Shown here in pieces: positions 16,724 through 25,668 of a stretch of DNA of 64,000 nucleotides. Location of the stretch: the NCBI GenBank assembly GCA_040766745.1, contig JAXGPX010000001.1, positions 434,001 through 498,000 on the forward strand, read 5' to 3'. This DNA is from JAXGPX01 sp040766745. Lineage in GTDB: Bacteria; Bacillota; Sulfobacillia; Fermentithermobacillales; Fermentithermobacillaceae. Made by a program: the position numbers and the translations under genes. Every line of letters starts with the position of its first letter. Position 1 is the stretch's first letter. The notes below the pieces were generated by a model. The model saw only the letters and a program-made list of their open reading frames with translations, made no database searches and had not been told where the DNA came from.

Positions 16724-19420
16724 CTATGATAGACCGGTTTCAGTGCTTTGGAGTTCTTTCAAAAGCCTGCCTAGTTCGTCCATGGTTCTTCCGTAACCTG
16801 CCCAATCTCCGTTTCTAAGCTGGCTCTGAGCTTCTGTCCATAGCTCGTTTGCCCTCTTGATTAGGCCGGCCAGGTCTGTATCTTCTATTCCAGGGCCCTG
16901 GGGAGTCTCAACTACCGCCCCTAAAAGCTTGTTCAGGGCATCTTCCACTGTAGTTCCCATGACTACCTTGCCTCCTGCGTACATCAAGATACGCTTGAGT
17001 TCAGGTATTTTGACTTTGTCAGCCTGAATATACAAGGGTTCTACATACAAGAATGAACCGTCCATAGGAATTGTAAGAAGGTTTCCCCTGATTACCTGAG
17101 AACCAACTTGCCCCCAAAGTGTCATAGCTTCAGAAATGCCCGGGTTCTGTGCGATCAACGACTCGACCTGCATTGGCCCAGGTATATGTTTGTCTTTGGG
17201 CAATCTGTATAGAACCATTTCCCCATAGTGATCAGGGTCACACCTTACTGCGAGCCAGGCTGTCATATTGGGCTTTCCCCTGGGCGTAAAAGGTGTAATC
17301 TGAATATATTCAGCTGCCGCTTCTCCGGGCAATGAAAGTACAAGGTAATAAGGTTCTACAGGCTTCTCCTGACTGCCGTAAATCTCAGCAGGAATCTCCC
17401 AGTAGTCTTCTTTATTATAGTAAACCTGAGGGTCTGTCATATGATAGGTAGTTAGCATTCTGGTTTGCACAGTGAACATATCTTGAGGAAACCGGATATG
17501 ATTAAGCAGTTCTGTGGGCATTTCTCCCAGGGGTTTGATCAACCCCGGGAATATCTTCTCGTATGTTTTTAGGATCGGGTCAGTGTCATCGGCTGCGTAA
17601 AATGTAACTTTGCCATTGTATGCGTCGACAACAACTTTGACTGCATTTCTCATGTAATTTACTCTCAAGACGCTGTCAGGTTGGCTGTAGGGGTAATTTG
17701 ACGATACCGTATAGCCATCAATGAACCAGTGCAGCCTACCTTCGGCAAGGACCAGGTATGGGTCTTGATCATACAAGAAAAACGGCGCAATTGCCCTTGC
17801 TCTGTCTATAATGTTCCTGTTCATGATTACCCTTGATTCCGGTGACAGAGCTCCTGATACTAGAATCTGGTAATCCCTAAATCTCGTCATAAAGGCAAGC
17901 TTCCTTAGAAAACCGCCTAACCTGATACCAGCTTCTCCTTTGTAGAACGTAGGTTCTATGGATTGAGAATCGAGTTTTGGGTAGTCAAACTCAGGTTCCT
18001 TAGTGTTGACGATCACGTAATGGTTGGTAAGCTCTCCGAAATACAGTTCAGGACGGTTGAGGGAAAGATCCGTCGTTGTCTTAGGCGGTACATCCATAAA
18101 ATAGAATGCCGGCATACCTTCGCGGGTAACATCACGTGAAGGACTCATTACCATACCGTAGCCATGAGTATATTTTAGGTGCAGGTTTACCCAGGTCCTG
18201 GCATCTGCAGGCAGTTGATTTATGTCCAGTTCCCTGGGTGAAAGCAAAACCTGCCGCAGGCTGCCGTTAACGGTATACCTGTCAATATCTACATCGTTGA
18301 ACTTGTAGTACATTCGGATTTCCTGGACCTGGCTGAAAGTATCTTTCAGTACCCGGTAGTCCCACAGCCTCAAGTTATCAATAGTGCCAGGGTTCTTCTC
18401 AACGTCGTCTCTGGTAAGCGAGTCATCTGCAGGATACTCGATAATGTCTATTTCATTCAGGCCAAAGGCATCTCTTGTAAATTGAATGTTCTTTTCAATG
18501 AAGGGGACTTCATAGGCGATTTCATTGGGTGATACAGTGAATTGCTGGATAAATGACGGATAGGCGTAACCTATCAAGAACGACATTACTACCAACCCTA
18601 GCGCCGCATAGCCAATCCAGCGGAAATTCCGCATCATGAGCCCAAGCAATGAGAAGGCGACTCCTATTAGGGCGGCCGCTATCAGCCCCTTGTATGCCGG
18701 TACCTGGGCGTGGATGTCGGTATAAGAGGCTCCGAAGGCAACTCCCCTTGGAGAGTACATTAGGTTCCATATGTTGATCTTGTAGTACCAGGCTCTCAAG
18801 GCAAATAGGATGGCTGCCAGGACTGAAATGTGTATACGTGCACGTTTTGCTGCCAGTACTCTTCTGCCTCCAAAACGCAAATCGCCAAAGATAAAGTAGA
18901 TTACGCCCGAAAGGATCAAAGCTGCAATAAAAGCAACCCACAGGTGCTGCTGCAGGAGGCTAATAAAGGGTAGGTTGAAAATGTAGAAACCTACGTCCTT
19001 GCCGAAAAAAGGGTCATTTATGTTAAATGGAGTGGCATTCAAATGAGCCAGGATCATATGCCACTGGTTATAGCCTGACAAACCTCCAAGGATTCCTACT
19101 ATGACGGAAGCCAGTAGGATCCAGCGGACGATTCTTTCAGGGGCTCGAATGGGAACGGGCATGATTAGCCCTCCCACTATGTTTAGGTCGCGTCTCTGCC
19201 ATACGGCTGCCAGCAAGTTCGTAAAGGCTACCAGGAAAAAGATCAGTCCGCCTGCAAGAGCCACGAGCCACCTTGCCCTTACAATAGTCCAAAATACAGA
19301 ACTATAGCCTACTTCACTAAACCACAACACATCGGTATAGAACTTGGCTATACCGGTTGAAGCCAATGCTATGGCTACAGCTATACCTATAAGAATCCAA
19401 AACCATCTCTGCGCAGGCAT
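16724..19420 (-). CDS. UPF0182 family large membrane protein
   Basis: 898-aa membrane protein of the UPF0182/COG1615 family, function unknown. The N-terminal third has about seven membrane spans (first at about 7-25, then 50-68, 98-115 and others up to about 290). A large extracytoplasmic domain of about 500 residues follows, with family motifs such as YTHGYGMVMSPS, YFGELTNHYVIVNT and HWFIDGYTVSSNYPYS. The C-terminal helical tail (WTEAQSQLRNGDWAGYGRTM) is typical. Length matches the family. It lies between asnS and an M20 peptidase with short gaps, but I see no functional link. Confidence 0.93.
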   Translation of the reverse strand: MPAQRWFWILIGIAVAIALASTGIAKFYTDVLWFSEVGYSSVFWTIVRARWLVALAGGLIFFLVAFTNLLAAVWQRRDLNIVGGLIMPVPIRAPERIVRWILLASVIVGILGGLSGYNQWHMILAHLNATPFNINDPFFGKDVGFYIFNLPFISLLQQHLWVAFIAALILSGVIYFIFGDLRFGGRRVLAAKRARIHISVLAAILFALRAWYYKINIWNLMYSPRGVAFGASYTDIHAQVPAYKGLIAAALIGVAFSLLGLMMRNFRWIGYAALGLVVMSFLIGYAYPSFIQQFTVSPNEIAYEVPFIEKNIQFTRDAFGLNEIDIIEYPADDSLTRDDVEKNPGTIDNLRLWDYRVLKDTFSQVQEIRMYYKFNDVDIDRYTVNGSLRQVLLSPRELDINQLPADARTWVNLHLKYTHGYGMVMSPSRDVTREGMPAFYFMDVPPKTTTDLSLNRPELYFGELTNHYVIVNTKEPEFDYPKLDSQSIEPTFYKGEAGIRLGGFLRKLAFMTRFRDYQILVSGALSPESRVIMNRNIIDRARAIAPFFLYDQDPYLVLAEGRLHWFIDGYTVSSNYPYSQPDSVLRVNYMRNAVKVVVDAYNGKVTFYAADDTDPILKTYEKIFPGLIKPLGEMPTELLNHIRFPQDMFTVQTRMLTTYHMTDPQVYYNKEDYWEIPAEIYGSQEKPVEPYYLVLSLPGEAAAEYIQITPFTPRGKPNMTAWLAVRCDPDHYGEMVLYRLPKDKHIPGPMQVESLIAQNPGISEAMTLWGQVGSQVIRGNLLTIPMDGSFLYVEPLYIQADKVKIPELKRILMYAGGKVVMGTTVEDALNKLLGAVVETPQGPGIEDTDLAGLIKRANELWTEAQSQLRNGDWAGYGRTMDELGRLLKELQSTETGLS

Positions 19421-19443
19421 TCGGGAATCAAGCCCCCTTCCTT

Positions 19444-20760
19444 TTATGCTCTGTCAGCAAGAGTCCGTTCCCACATGTCCAGATATTCTTGTTTTGTCAT
19501 AAGCGGTTGGAATTCATCAACTATTCGCCTTCCGCGGGCTGCATCGTTCCACAAGAGGTCTATTGCTGTAAGCGCAAGAAGATTGGCCGGCAGTACATAG
19601 GCAGTTTCCGGATCATCAACCACATATTCTTCAGAATGGCCTGCACCCTTAGCACCCCCGCATGATGGATGAATAGCAGGCAGTATATGCATTATGTCTC
19701 CTATGTCTGAGGATCCTGCGCCATGGCTGCCTGTATCTATCATATGTTCTCCCACTAGGCTTGCAGCATTTGCTCTAAATACTTCGTCCAAGGCCTGGCA
19801 GCTGCGCCTGGGCAGGTAACCTGGGATGTCGTCGATTTCCACTACCGCTCCTATGGCATGTGCCCCTGACTTTAGGGCTCTTGTTACTTTCTTGTTTGCA
19901 TCCATGATTGCCTCAAGAGATTTTCCCCTTACATATGTCTCCATCCTGACGTCTGCCGGAATGACGTTAACAAGATCTCCGCCTTTTGTGATAATTGGAT
20001 GTACCCTTATATGATCTTCGTCTCTAAATGTCTCTCTTTGCAGGTGAATTCCCATGAGCCCCAGAAGCGCCGCATTGAGGGCATTGATCCCTACATGGGG
20101 CGCCGCCCCTGCGTGGGACTCTTTGCCCTTGTACCGTATGAGCTTGCCGACAAAACCATTGGAAGTTCCACCTACTATGACTTTCTTGTCGGGCCCAAGG
20201 GCGGCCATATGAATCATCATTGCCATGTCTACGTCATCAAAGAATCCTTTGGCCAGAAGTTCTTGCTTACCTCCAAGGAACTGTATCTTGCCACCTTTCC
20301 TTAGCTTCTGCCTGTATTCTACTTCCACATACTCTTCAGCCGGCACTCCCAGAAAAGTAACCTTACCGGAAAGGAATTCCATAGCACCCGAGTTTACGAG
20401 GCCTATGGCTGAACCTATCATTGAGGCCACCTGCCCGTTGTGGCCGCATGCATGTGCTGCACCTGTTAGAGGGTCTGCGTTTGGGTGGCCCGGACATACA
20501 ACGGCGTCAAGTTCTCCCATAATGCATAGGTTTGGCCCGTCTTTCCCTGAAGGCAGTACTCCGGAAACACCGGTTATCCCAAGGCCGTCTTGTATTTCAA
20601 GATTCAGTTTGGAAAATGCTTGCTTTACGAGATTTGAAGTCCTGACCTCCTTATAGCCAAGTTCCGGATGAGCCATTATATCTTGTCCCAGATCTATAAT
20701 TTTCTTCCGGTTTTTGTCTATTTCGTCAAGGACTATCTCTTTTAGTTTTTCTTTAGTCAT
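19444..20760 (-). CDS. M20 family amidohydrolase
   Basis: Zinc-dependent amidohydrolase of 438 aa, closest in motif pattern to aminobenzoyl-glutamate/indoleacetyl-amino-acid hydrolase-like M20D enzymes. Metal-site motifs: MGELDAVVCPGHP, HACGHN, VPAEEYVE, and a late SHGAGSSDIGD. A dimerisation domain sits at about 215-330 (SHAGAAPHVGINALNA). The substrate cannot be told from sequence. I chose the ATG preceded by AAAGGCAGG; the frame also opens 13 codons earlier. It is transcribed with or after hutU in the opposite order (hutU ends upstream of it), separated by a terminator-like hairpin. Confidence 0.88.
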   Translation of the reverse strand: MTKEKLKEIVLDEIDKNRKKIIDLGQDIMAHPELGYKEVRTSNLVKQAFSKLNLEIQDGLGITGVSGVLPSGKDGPNLCIMGELDAVVCPGHPNADPLTGAAHACGHNGQVASMIGSAIGLVNSGAMEFLSGKVTFLGVPAEEYVEVEYRQKLRKGGKIQFLGGKQELLAKGFFDDVDMAMMIHMAALGPDKKVIVGGTSNGFVGKLIRYKGKESHAGAAPHVGINALNAALLGLMGIHLQRETFRDEDHIRVHPIITKGGDLVNVIPADVRMETYVRGKSLEAIMDANKKVTRALKSGAHAIGAVVEIDDIPGYLPRRSCQALDEVFRANAASLVGEHMIDTGSHGAGSSDIGDIMHILPAIHPSCGGAKGAGHSEEYVVDDPETAYVLPANLLALTAIDLLWNDAARGRRIVDEFQPLMTKQEYLDMWERTLADRA

Positions 20761-20852
20761 GTAATAATGTGCCTGCCTTTCATCTACTGTGGCGTACATA
20801 TACGTCTTTCTATTTGGGCCCTTGTGTTTCCTCCAAAGCCAAACATAATCTT

Positions 20853-20884
20853 AGAGCGCCTGGTTTGTGCCGGCCAGGCGCTCT
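20853..20884 (-). terminator. Hairpin after hutU
   Basis: Perfect 11-bp stem AGAGCGCCTGG / CCAGGCGCTCT around a 10-nt loop, 53 bp beyond the hutU stop. No U-run follows on the minus strand (AAGATTATG), so it may be a weak or factor-assisted terminator. Confidence 0.5.
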
Positions 20885-20936
20885 AAAAGTTCCCTGTAGA
20901 GAAGCAAGCTATACCAGGTATATCCTGTATGCCCTT

Positions 20937-22580
20937 TTACTTCAACATAGGCATGGCAATTTGGCCTCGTTTTGCCGTTTCAATGGCCTTTTCATATCCG
21001 GCATCAGCATGGCGGACAACACCCATTCCAGGGTCAGTGTTCAGTACTCTTCTAAGTCTCCAATCAGCATCTTCAGTTCCGTCAGCTACAACCACCATTC
21101 CAGCGTGAATCGATAGTCCGATACCGACTCCGCCTCCGTGGTGTACAGAAATCCAGCTGGCTCCTGATACCGCATTAACCAGGGCGTTTAGAATGGGCCA
21201 GTCTGCAATGGCATCAGAGCCGTCTTTCATCCCCTCGGTTTCACGGTAAGGCGATGCAACAGACCCAGTATCCAGGTGATCTCTGCCAATTACAATCGGA
21301 GCTTTGAGAATGCCATCTCTTACCATTTCATTAATCTTCAGGCCGAACTTGACCCGTTCACCATAACCAAGCCAGCATACTCTTGATGGAAGCCCCTCAA
21401 AGGGCACGTCCTTTTCAGCCTTTGTGATCCAGCGCCTTAGACTCCTGTTTTCAGGGAACAGCTCTAAGACTGCCTGATCAGTCTTGAGGATATCTTCAGG
21501 GTCACCGGATAAAGCCGCCCATCTGAATGGGCCCCTTCCCTCACAGAACAATGGCCGGATGTACGCCGGGACAAATCCGGGATACGCAAAGGCGTCTTTG
21601 AATCCGGCTTCCAGGGCTTGCCCTCTTAGGTTGTTGCCGTAGTCAAATACTATAGAACCACGGTTCTGCATTTCAACCATGGCTTCACAATGACGTCTCA
21701 TTGATTCCATTGAACGTTTTAGATACTCACTATGATTCTCTTTCCTCAAAACAAGGGCTTCTTGGAAGCTCATGCCTCCGGGAACATACCCGTTAAGAGG
21801 ATCGTGGGCTGAGGTTTGGTCAGTTACTACGTCGGGCATAATACCTCGCTTGACAAGTTCAGGATGGATGTCAGACGCGTTTCCTTCGAGGGCTATTGAA
21901 AGAGGCTTACCCTCAGCCATGGCTTGCCTGGCCATGGCAATGGCATCGTCAAGGTTCTTTGCTACGGTATCTACATAGCCGATGTCATGCCGCCTCTTAA
22001 TACGTGCAGGTTCCACCTCGACAATAATGCCTACACCTTCGTTCATTGTAATTGCCAGGGGCTGGGCACCCCCCATTCCACCCAGTCCTGCAGTCAAAAC
22101 CAGCCTACCTTTAAGAGTGCCTCCAAAATGCCTGTCTGCAAGTGAAGCAAGGGTTTCGTATGTACCCTGAAGTATTCCTTGAGTGCCAATGTATATCCAG
22201 CTTCCGGCAGTCATTTGGCCATACATAGTCAAGCCCTTTGCCTCAAGTTTCCAGAAATCTTCCCAGGTTGCCCAATGAGGCACCAACATTGCGTTGGAAA
22301 TAAGCACTCTTGGTGCAAATTTATGAGTCGGGAAAACCGCCACAGGCTTTCCGGATTGCACAAGGAGAGTTTCTTCATTTCCAAGGTCACGAAGTGCATT
22401 CACAATGGCTTCATAGCAGTCCCAGTTCCTGGCGGCTTTGCCTGTCCCTCCGTATACAATAAGCTCGTCAGGTTTTTCAGCATTCTCAAGGTTATTCATA
22501 AGCATACGAAGGGCAGCTTCTTGTTGCCATCCTTTACAACTGAGAGCAGTACCTCTGGGAGCCTTAATGGAATTCTTCAT
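20937..22580 (-). CDS. hutU: Urocanate hydratase
   Basis: Converts urocanate to imidazolonepropionate, the second step of histidine degradation, using tightly bound NAD+. The 547-aa length and landmark segments fit: VYGGTGKAARNW, NAMLVPHWATWEDFW, QMTAGSWIYIGTQG, TAGLGGMGGAQPLA (the Gly-rich NAD site), and DQTSAHDPLNGY. The catalytic-region Cys of the family lies near WLGYGER/ARIVWL-type segments, here RVCWLGYGERV. The ATG follows AGGGAGG at 10 nt. No hutH, hutI or hutG is nearby in this window, so the rest of the pathway must be elsewhere. Confidence 0.96.
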   Translation of the reverse strand: MKNSIKAPRGTALSCKGWQQEAALRMLMNNLENAEKPDELIVYGGTGKAARNWDCYEAIVNALRDLGNEETLLVQSGKPVAVFPTHKFAPRVLISNAMLVPHWATWEDFWKLEAKGLTMYGQMTAGSWIYIGTQGILQGTYETLASLADRHFGGTLKGRLVLTAGLGGMGGAQPLAITMNEGVGIIVEVEPARIKRRHDIGYVDTVAKNLDDAIAMARQAMAEGKPLSIALEGNASDIHPELVKRGIMPDVVTDQTSAHDPLNGYVPGGMSFQEALVLRKENHSEYLKRSMESMRRHCEAMVEMQNRGSIVFDYGNNLRGQALEAGFKDAFAYPGFVPAYIRPLFCEGRGPFRWAALSGDPEDILKTDQAVLELFPENRSLRRWITKAEKDVPFEGLPSRVCWLGYGERVKFGLKINEMVRDGILKAPIVIGRDHLDTGSVASPYRETEGMKDGSDAIADWPILNALVNAVSGASWISVHHGGGVGIGLSIHAGMVVVADGTEDADWRLRRVLNTDPGMGVVRHADAGYEKAIETAKRGQIAMPMLK

Positions 22581-22653
22581 AAAGCAGCGTCCTCCCTTTC
22601 AGTTGCACATGAATAGGGCCTCTTGGCCTATTCCTTATTCTTACTATGTTCCA

Positions 22654-23457
22654 TCACCTAATAAATTTCTCGACTATTTCAAGAACTCCTTCAGCAAACT
22701 CGTGGCCGGAGACATAAGGTACATTTCTTTTAACCAGTTCATGAGCGTTTTTGACAGCGGCTTTCATTCCGGACCACATAAGCATGTCAAGGTCATTCAG
22801 CCCGTCGCCAATGGAAAGGACCTCATTTCTGTAGATGTCCATAGATCCGGCAAGGAATTCAAGGGCCTTGGCCTTTGATACTCCCGGCGGTTGAATTTCC
22901 AGCAAATGTGGTAGGCTCTTGAGCACGGCAATTTTTGGTTGCCATCGTGAGTGCAATTCTGACAATATACGATCAGCCTTTTCAGGAGGCACTCTCAGGA
23001 CAATTTGAGTTGGGTGCCCCTGGATCTCTCTTGTAGAATCAACAGTCCTTATGACATAGCCCAAAACCTCAGAATACCTTGCTGTTTCAGGCCCTTTCAC
23101 ATCTGTGTACATATGTTTCCCTACCAGGAAGTAAAAAGGGTAACCAAGCTTCTTAAGATCCAGAGCAATATTCTGAGCTACCCCTCTGTCTATGGTTTTT
23201 TCATATATTGGCGGCTCTCCAATCCGGGCAATAAGAGCGCCGCCGTTTGTAATCGCCGGTTCATCTAGGCCCAGGGCCTCAAGGTACTTTTCTGCAGCGC
23301 CAAAGGCCCTTCCGGTTGCCGCTGTAACCCTGATTCCGCGTTTGCGGCAAAAATCAAGGGCCTGTCTGGCCACGTCAATGCCATGACCTCCAGGCCCTAT
23401 AAGTGTTCCGTCAATGTCGCATGCTACCAGCCTTATTCTTTGTTTTCCGGTACCCAT
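22654..23457 (-). CDS. Cof-type HAD-IIB phosphatase
   Basis: HAD superfamily phosphatase with a C2B cap, 267 aa. Motif I is ACDIDGTLIG (nucleophile and acid/base Asp), motif II is TAATGRAF, the conserved Lys is in GVSKAKAL, and motif IV is SIGDGLNDLDML. Such enzymes dephosphorylate sugar phosphates, pyridoxal phosphate or flavin precursors; the substrate is not predictable. I use the ATG preceded by AGGAGG (9 nt). The longer frame begins at a TTG that lies ahead of this ribosome site and adds nine residues. It is followed by hutU at a 73-bp distance. Confidence 0.9.
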   Translation of the reverse strand: MGTGKQRIRLVACDIDGTLIGPGGHGIDVARQALDFCRKRGIRVTAATGRAFGAAEKYLEALGLDEPAITNGGALIARIGEPPIYEKTIDRGVAQNIALDLKKLGYPFYFLVGKHMYTDVKGPETARYSEVLGYVIRTVDSTREIQGHPTQIVLRVPPEKADRILSELHSRWQPKIAVLKSLPHLLEIQPPGVSKAKALEFLAGSMDIYRNEVLSIGDGLNDLDMLMWSGMKAAVKNAHELVKRNVPYVSGHEFAEGVLEIVEKFIR

Positions 23458-23503
23458 GGCAATTCGCCTCCTGTTTCCTCCCAAGGCCTGTTTACCCCGC
23501 TGC

Positions 23504-23872
23504 CTATTGCTTTGCCATGTTAATGATTCTTGGCCCTAGTTTCTCTATGGTTTTTTGCATTTCCATGGCTATTTGCCCAACGTCCTCTGTGTTGTAGACG
23601 ACAGACATGTAGTAAATGCAGTCGCCTTTTATGCCAAAGAAGCCTGGCCCTCCCATTTCCCCGTTTCGCCTCAACAGATAGTCCATAAGAGCCAGTGACG
23701 TCTCACGTCTTCCCCAGAGTTTCATGACAGGCAGTTCTAATATGGCACGTTCATCACAGGCTCGAACGGAAATTTCGCAACAGCCTTTTTCGATCTTGAT
23801 ATAGCCTGAATTCTGATCTGTAACAGAAAACCCCATTTCCCTGAAGGTTTCTGCACTAAACAAGGTATTCAC
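23504..23872 (-). CDS. Small protein of unknown function (possible YbjN-like fold)
   Basis: 122-aa protein with a GTG start 9 nt after GGAGAGG. I do not recognise it with confidence. The predicted order (helix ETFREMGF, strands YIKIEK and CEISVRA, a helix with MDYLLRRNG, then GFFGIKGDCIYYMSVV and a final amphipathic helix) resembles the YbjN/type-III-chaperone-like fold. No signal peptide or membrane span. It is the first gene of a minus-strand run with the HAD phosphatase (46-bp gap) and diverges from rqcH across a palindromic promoter region. Confidence 0.65.
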   Translation of the reverse strand: MNTLFSAETFREMGFSVTDQNSGYIKIEKGCCEISVRACDERAILELPVMKLWGRRETSLALMDYLLRRNGEMGGPGFFGIKGDCIYYMSVVYNTEDVGQIAMEMQKTIEKLGPRIINMAKQ

Positions 23873-23894
23873 ATGTTGTCACCTCTCCTGAATA

Positions 23895-23925
23895 TTGAAC
23901 CCGATCCAGTATAGACGATATACTG
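23895..23925 (+). promoter_or_regulatory. rqcH promoter with palindrome over the -10
   Basis: -35 TTGAAC (23895-23900), 18-nt spacer, -10 TATACT (23919-23924). The perfect inverted repeat CCAGTATA-5nt-TATACTGG (23905-23925) overlaps the -10, and its other arm gives a TATACT on the minus strand facing the gene at 23872. It may simply be two face-to-face -10 elements or an operator. Confidence 0.6.
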
Positions 23926-23943
23926 GAATTTGCGAGGTGGGCC

Positions 23944-25668
23944 ATGTTGGACGGAATATCACTCTATGCTATACGCCGTGATCTCGAAAGATACCTTCCC
24001 ATGAAGGTGCAGAAAATCTACCACCCTTCTGGGAAGGAACTGCTTTTTGCCTTGTGGAGCAGGGAGGCAAAGGGTGATCTTGTAGTATCCCAGGAAGGAA
24101 ATGTCCCGTTTCTAGGGTTTGTCAGCCAGAGGCCTGAGATGCCCAAAGTTGCGTCGGGGATATGCATTGGCCTTAGAAATCGCCTTGAAGGTGGAGTATT
24201 ACACCAAGTCCGCCAGGAAGGTATGGATAGAATCATCTACTGCGACTTTACCGGCCACGATGATTTTGGTTCTCCTGTTGAATACACTCTTGTCCTTGAT
24301 GGAGCAGGCAGCGGTGGCGGCATTGGCCTTCTTGAAAATGGAACTGTGATATTGGCGATTCCTACCAGGAACCGCCGGTTTGATCCAGGTGAGCCATATG
24401 TCCCACCTGAATCAGGCAAGTGGAATCTACTATCTGAAAGTGATATGTCAGATCTAGCCTCTGAGATTTGCAGCAAGCAAGAGCCCGCGTATAAGAGTCT
24501 CGTTTCGCACATCGACGGCCTGGGAAAGGACCTCGCCCTTAGCATAGTGGCGAAAATGGGCCTCTCCCGAGGCGAGCCTTTTGCTCCCGACAATAGGCTG
24601 AGCTTGTGTGATATCCTTACCGAAATACGAAATTCCCTGGTTTCAGCGAGTTTCTGCCCTGCACTTTACTTTCGGCAGTCAGGAGAGCCTGTATTTGGAG
24701 TTTTTCCTTTGTACCACCTTGAGCGAGGGGAGGATTTCGGCTCTTTGTTTGAAGGTGTTGCTGCATACAGGGCTTATGCGGCCCATTTTAGCGAGTATAC
24801 TGTTTTGGAATCACGGGTTAGGTCTATTCACAAGGCGATTAAGAATAAGGTCATGTCCAGATTCATGGCCCAGAAACAGGATTTAGATAAGGCACTGGAA
24901 TTTGAGAAATTCAGGATTTGGGCTGAACTTATAAACTCAACAGGTAAGGAACTTCCCGGCGGACATGATGAAATCAAGGTGCTTAATTACTATAAGGAAC
25001 CTCCTGAGGAAATCTACATCCCTCTCGACCCAAGATTTTCATCACGAGAAAATGCCAGAAGGTACTACTCGAAATATGCCAAACTCAAGAGAACTCAGAA
25101 GGTTTTAGAAACTTCACTGAAAGAAGCAGCAGCCAGGTTTGAGCGGTTGTCAGTAATAGAGGGCCTTCTTGACCGGGAAAATGATGTAGATAGTTTGCTC
25201 CTCATCCAGGAACAGCTTGTGAAAGTCGCCCGTGAGGCGGATGTAAGGATTCCCAGGGCCAGGCGAAGGACAGAAACAAAGATATCCAAACACAGGGTTC
25301 CTGCCCACGGCCCCAAGGAGTCAGTGGACATGATACACGGTGCTGATGGCGCTATTGCGTATGCCGGCACCAATGCCAGGGCTAACGATTATCTTGTAAG
25401 GCACGTGAGGAAACCAGGTGACATATGGCTCCATGCAAAAGGTATGCGCGGAGCCCATGTTCTGCTTCGAATTTCCCCCGGCAATGTCTTGACCGCAGAT
25501 CATCTAGATTGGGCTGCAGGCATAGCCGCCCAGAGGTCAGAAGCTGCAGGGGCAGGAAAGGTTGAAGTTGACTGGGTTGACGCTGCAAATGTCAGGAAAC
25601 CCGGAGGGAGCCCCCCGGGTTTCGTAACGTACAAGGGTGCAAAGACACTTGTAGTCAAAATTGTCTAG
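23944..25668 (+). CDS. rqcH: Ribosome quality control protein RqcH (NFACT family)
   Basis: Bacterial Rqc2 homologue that binds stalled 50S subunits and directs C-terminal alanine tailing of stuck peptides for degradation. Older annotations call it fibronectin-binding protein FbpA. Length 574 aa. The NFACT-N domain (about 1-170) includes the Asp-Arg pair in GMDRIIY that is needed for tailing. Helix-hairpin-helix and long coiled-coil segments follow (about 280-420). The C-terminal NFACT-R domain has VRKPGDIWLHAKGMRGAHVLLR. The start ATG follows GAGGTGG. It converges on pyrD; the two stop codons share one CTAG. Confidence 0.93.
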   Translation: MLDGISLYAIRRDLERYLPMKVQKIYHPSGKELLFALWSREAKGDLVVSQEGNVPFLGFVSQRPEMPKVASGICIGLRNRLEGGVLHQVRQEGMDRIIYCDFTGHDDFGSPVEYTLVLDGAGSGGGIGLLENGTVILAIPTRNRRFDPGEPYVPPESGKWNLLSESDMSDLASEICSKQEPAYKSLVSHIDGLGKDLALSIVAKMGLSRGEPFAPDNRLSLCDILTEIRNSLVSASFCPALYFRQSGEPVFGVFPLYHLERGEDFGSLFEGVAAYRAYAAHFSEYTVLESRVRSIHKAIKNKVMSRFMAQKQDLDKALEFEKFRIWAELINSTGKELPGGHDEIKVLNYYKEPPEEIYIPLDPRFSSRENARRYYSKYAKLKRTQKVLETSLKEAAARFERLSVIEGLLDRENDVDSLLLIQEQLVKVAREADVRIPRARRRTETKISKHRVPAHGPKESVDMIHGADGAIAYAGTNARANDYLVRHVRKPGDIWLHAKGMRGAHVLLRISPGNVLTADHLDWAAGIAAQRSEAAGAGKVEVDWVDAANVRKPGGSPPGFVTYKGAKTLVVKIV

